The position numbers were made by a program, and so were the translations under genes. Positions 63,988 through 64,000 of a DNA stretch of 64,000 nucleotides are shown piece by piece. Where the stretch lies: the NCBI RefSeq assembly GCF_002266465.3, contig NZ_CP029427.2:5582501-5646500 (forward strand), in the 5' to 3' direction. Source of the stretch: Bradyrhizobium symbiodeficiens. GTDB lineage: Bacteria > Pseudomonadota > Alphaproteobacteria > Rhizobiales > Xanthobacteraceae. The notes below the pieces were generated by a model that did no database searches, was not told where the DNA came from, and saw nothing but the letters and a program-made list of their open reading frames with translations. Position 1 is the stretch's first letter, and every line of letters starts with the position of its first letter.

Positions 63988-64000
63988 CTCTAGCAGCGAA

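Overview
The window reads as chromosomal DNA of a high-GC alphaproteobacterium, most likely Bradyrhizobium or a close relative. Evidence: a circularly permuted two-piece tmRNA whose tag reads ANDNFAPVAQAA, an alpha-type SspB beside it, DUF4169, DUF2065 and DUF2336 genes, an HWE-family kinase, tripartite tricarboxylate (TctBAC) and TRAP transporters, and several palindromic intergenic repeats of the kind found in Bradyrhizobium. I see no rRNA, tRNA, CRISPR array, prophage or intact insertion sequence. Long antisense frames over most genes are a by-product of GC-rich codon use.

Layout. 0.1-4.1 kb: envelope quality control on the minus strand (hflK-hflC-DUF2065-degP). 4.2-6.0 kb: thymidylate and folate synthesis (thyA-GNAT-folA). 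6.2-10.8 kb: a tctB-tctA / tctC carboxylate uptake system and a split chromate-type transporter. 10.9-16.5 kb: ssrA tmRNA and its ClpXP adaptor sspB, then fumC, DUF4169, a ribbon-helix-helix protein, and feoAB. 16.5-19.9 kb: small secreted or membrane proteins and an outer-membrane beta-barrel. 19.5-22.2 kb: a compact SoxC / cytochrome c / DUF302 / membrane-protein operon. 22.4-27.0 kb: GNAT, an HWE histidine kinase with a single-domain response regulator, and a DUF2336 protein. 27.3-33.1 kb: a large AsmA-like protein, and a cytochrome P450 divergent from a TetR regulator with a clear operator between them.

33.2-40.7 kb is the most rearranged part. It holds a catalase-like remnant without a start codon, two AraC regulators, a duplicated and broken AraC tail, an NDH-2-like flavoprotein and two tandem metallo-beta-lactamase-fold paralogues, plus short in-frame and intergenic tandem repeats. 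40.7-48.7 kb: two large GGDEF-EAL proteins around an MFS transporter, and a lone amino-acid-type binding protein. 48.7-52.6 kb: a TRAP transporter (dctP and fused dctQM) with a 2-hydroxyacid dehydrogenase. 53-64 kb: a caspase-like peptidase, SulP transporter, GlcD-type oxidase, thioesterase, UvrD helicase with a repeat-derived in-frame insertion, lone HicB, Cys-rich and OmpA-like secreted proteins, and an Mpo1-like membrane protein.

Functional links supported by arrangement: tmRNA tagging with SspB delivery; HflKC, DUF2065 and DegP in envelope proteostasis; ThyA with FolA; SoxC with its cytochrome; TRAP uptake with 2-hydroxyacid oxidation; TetR control of the P450. I found no wholly new system that the sequence alone proves. 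The strongest unusual signals are the repeat-derived peptide in UvrD, the orphan SoxC/cytochrome/DUF302 module, the decayed catalase gene, and the tandem lactamase-fold genes that each carry two Shine-Dalgarno/ATG pairs.
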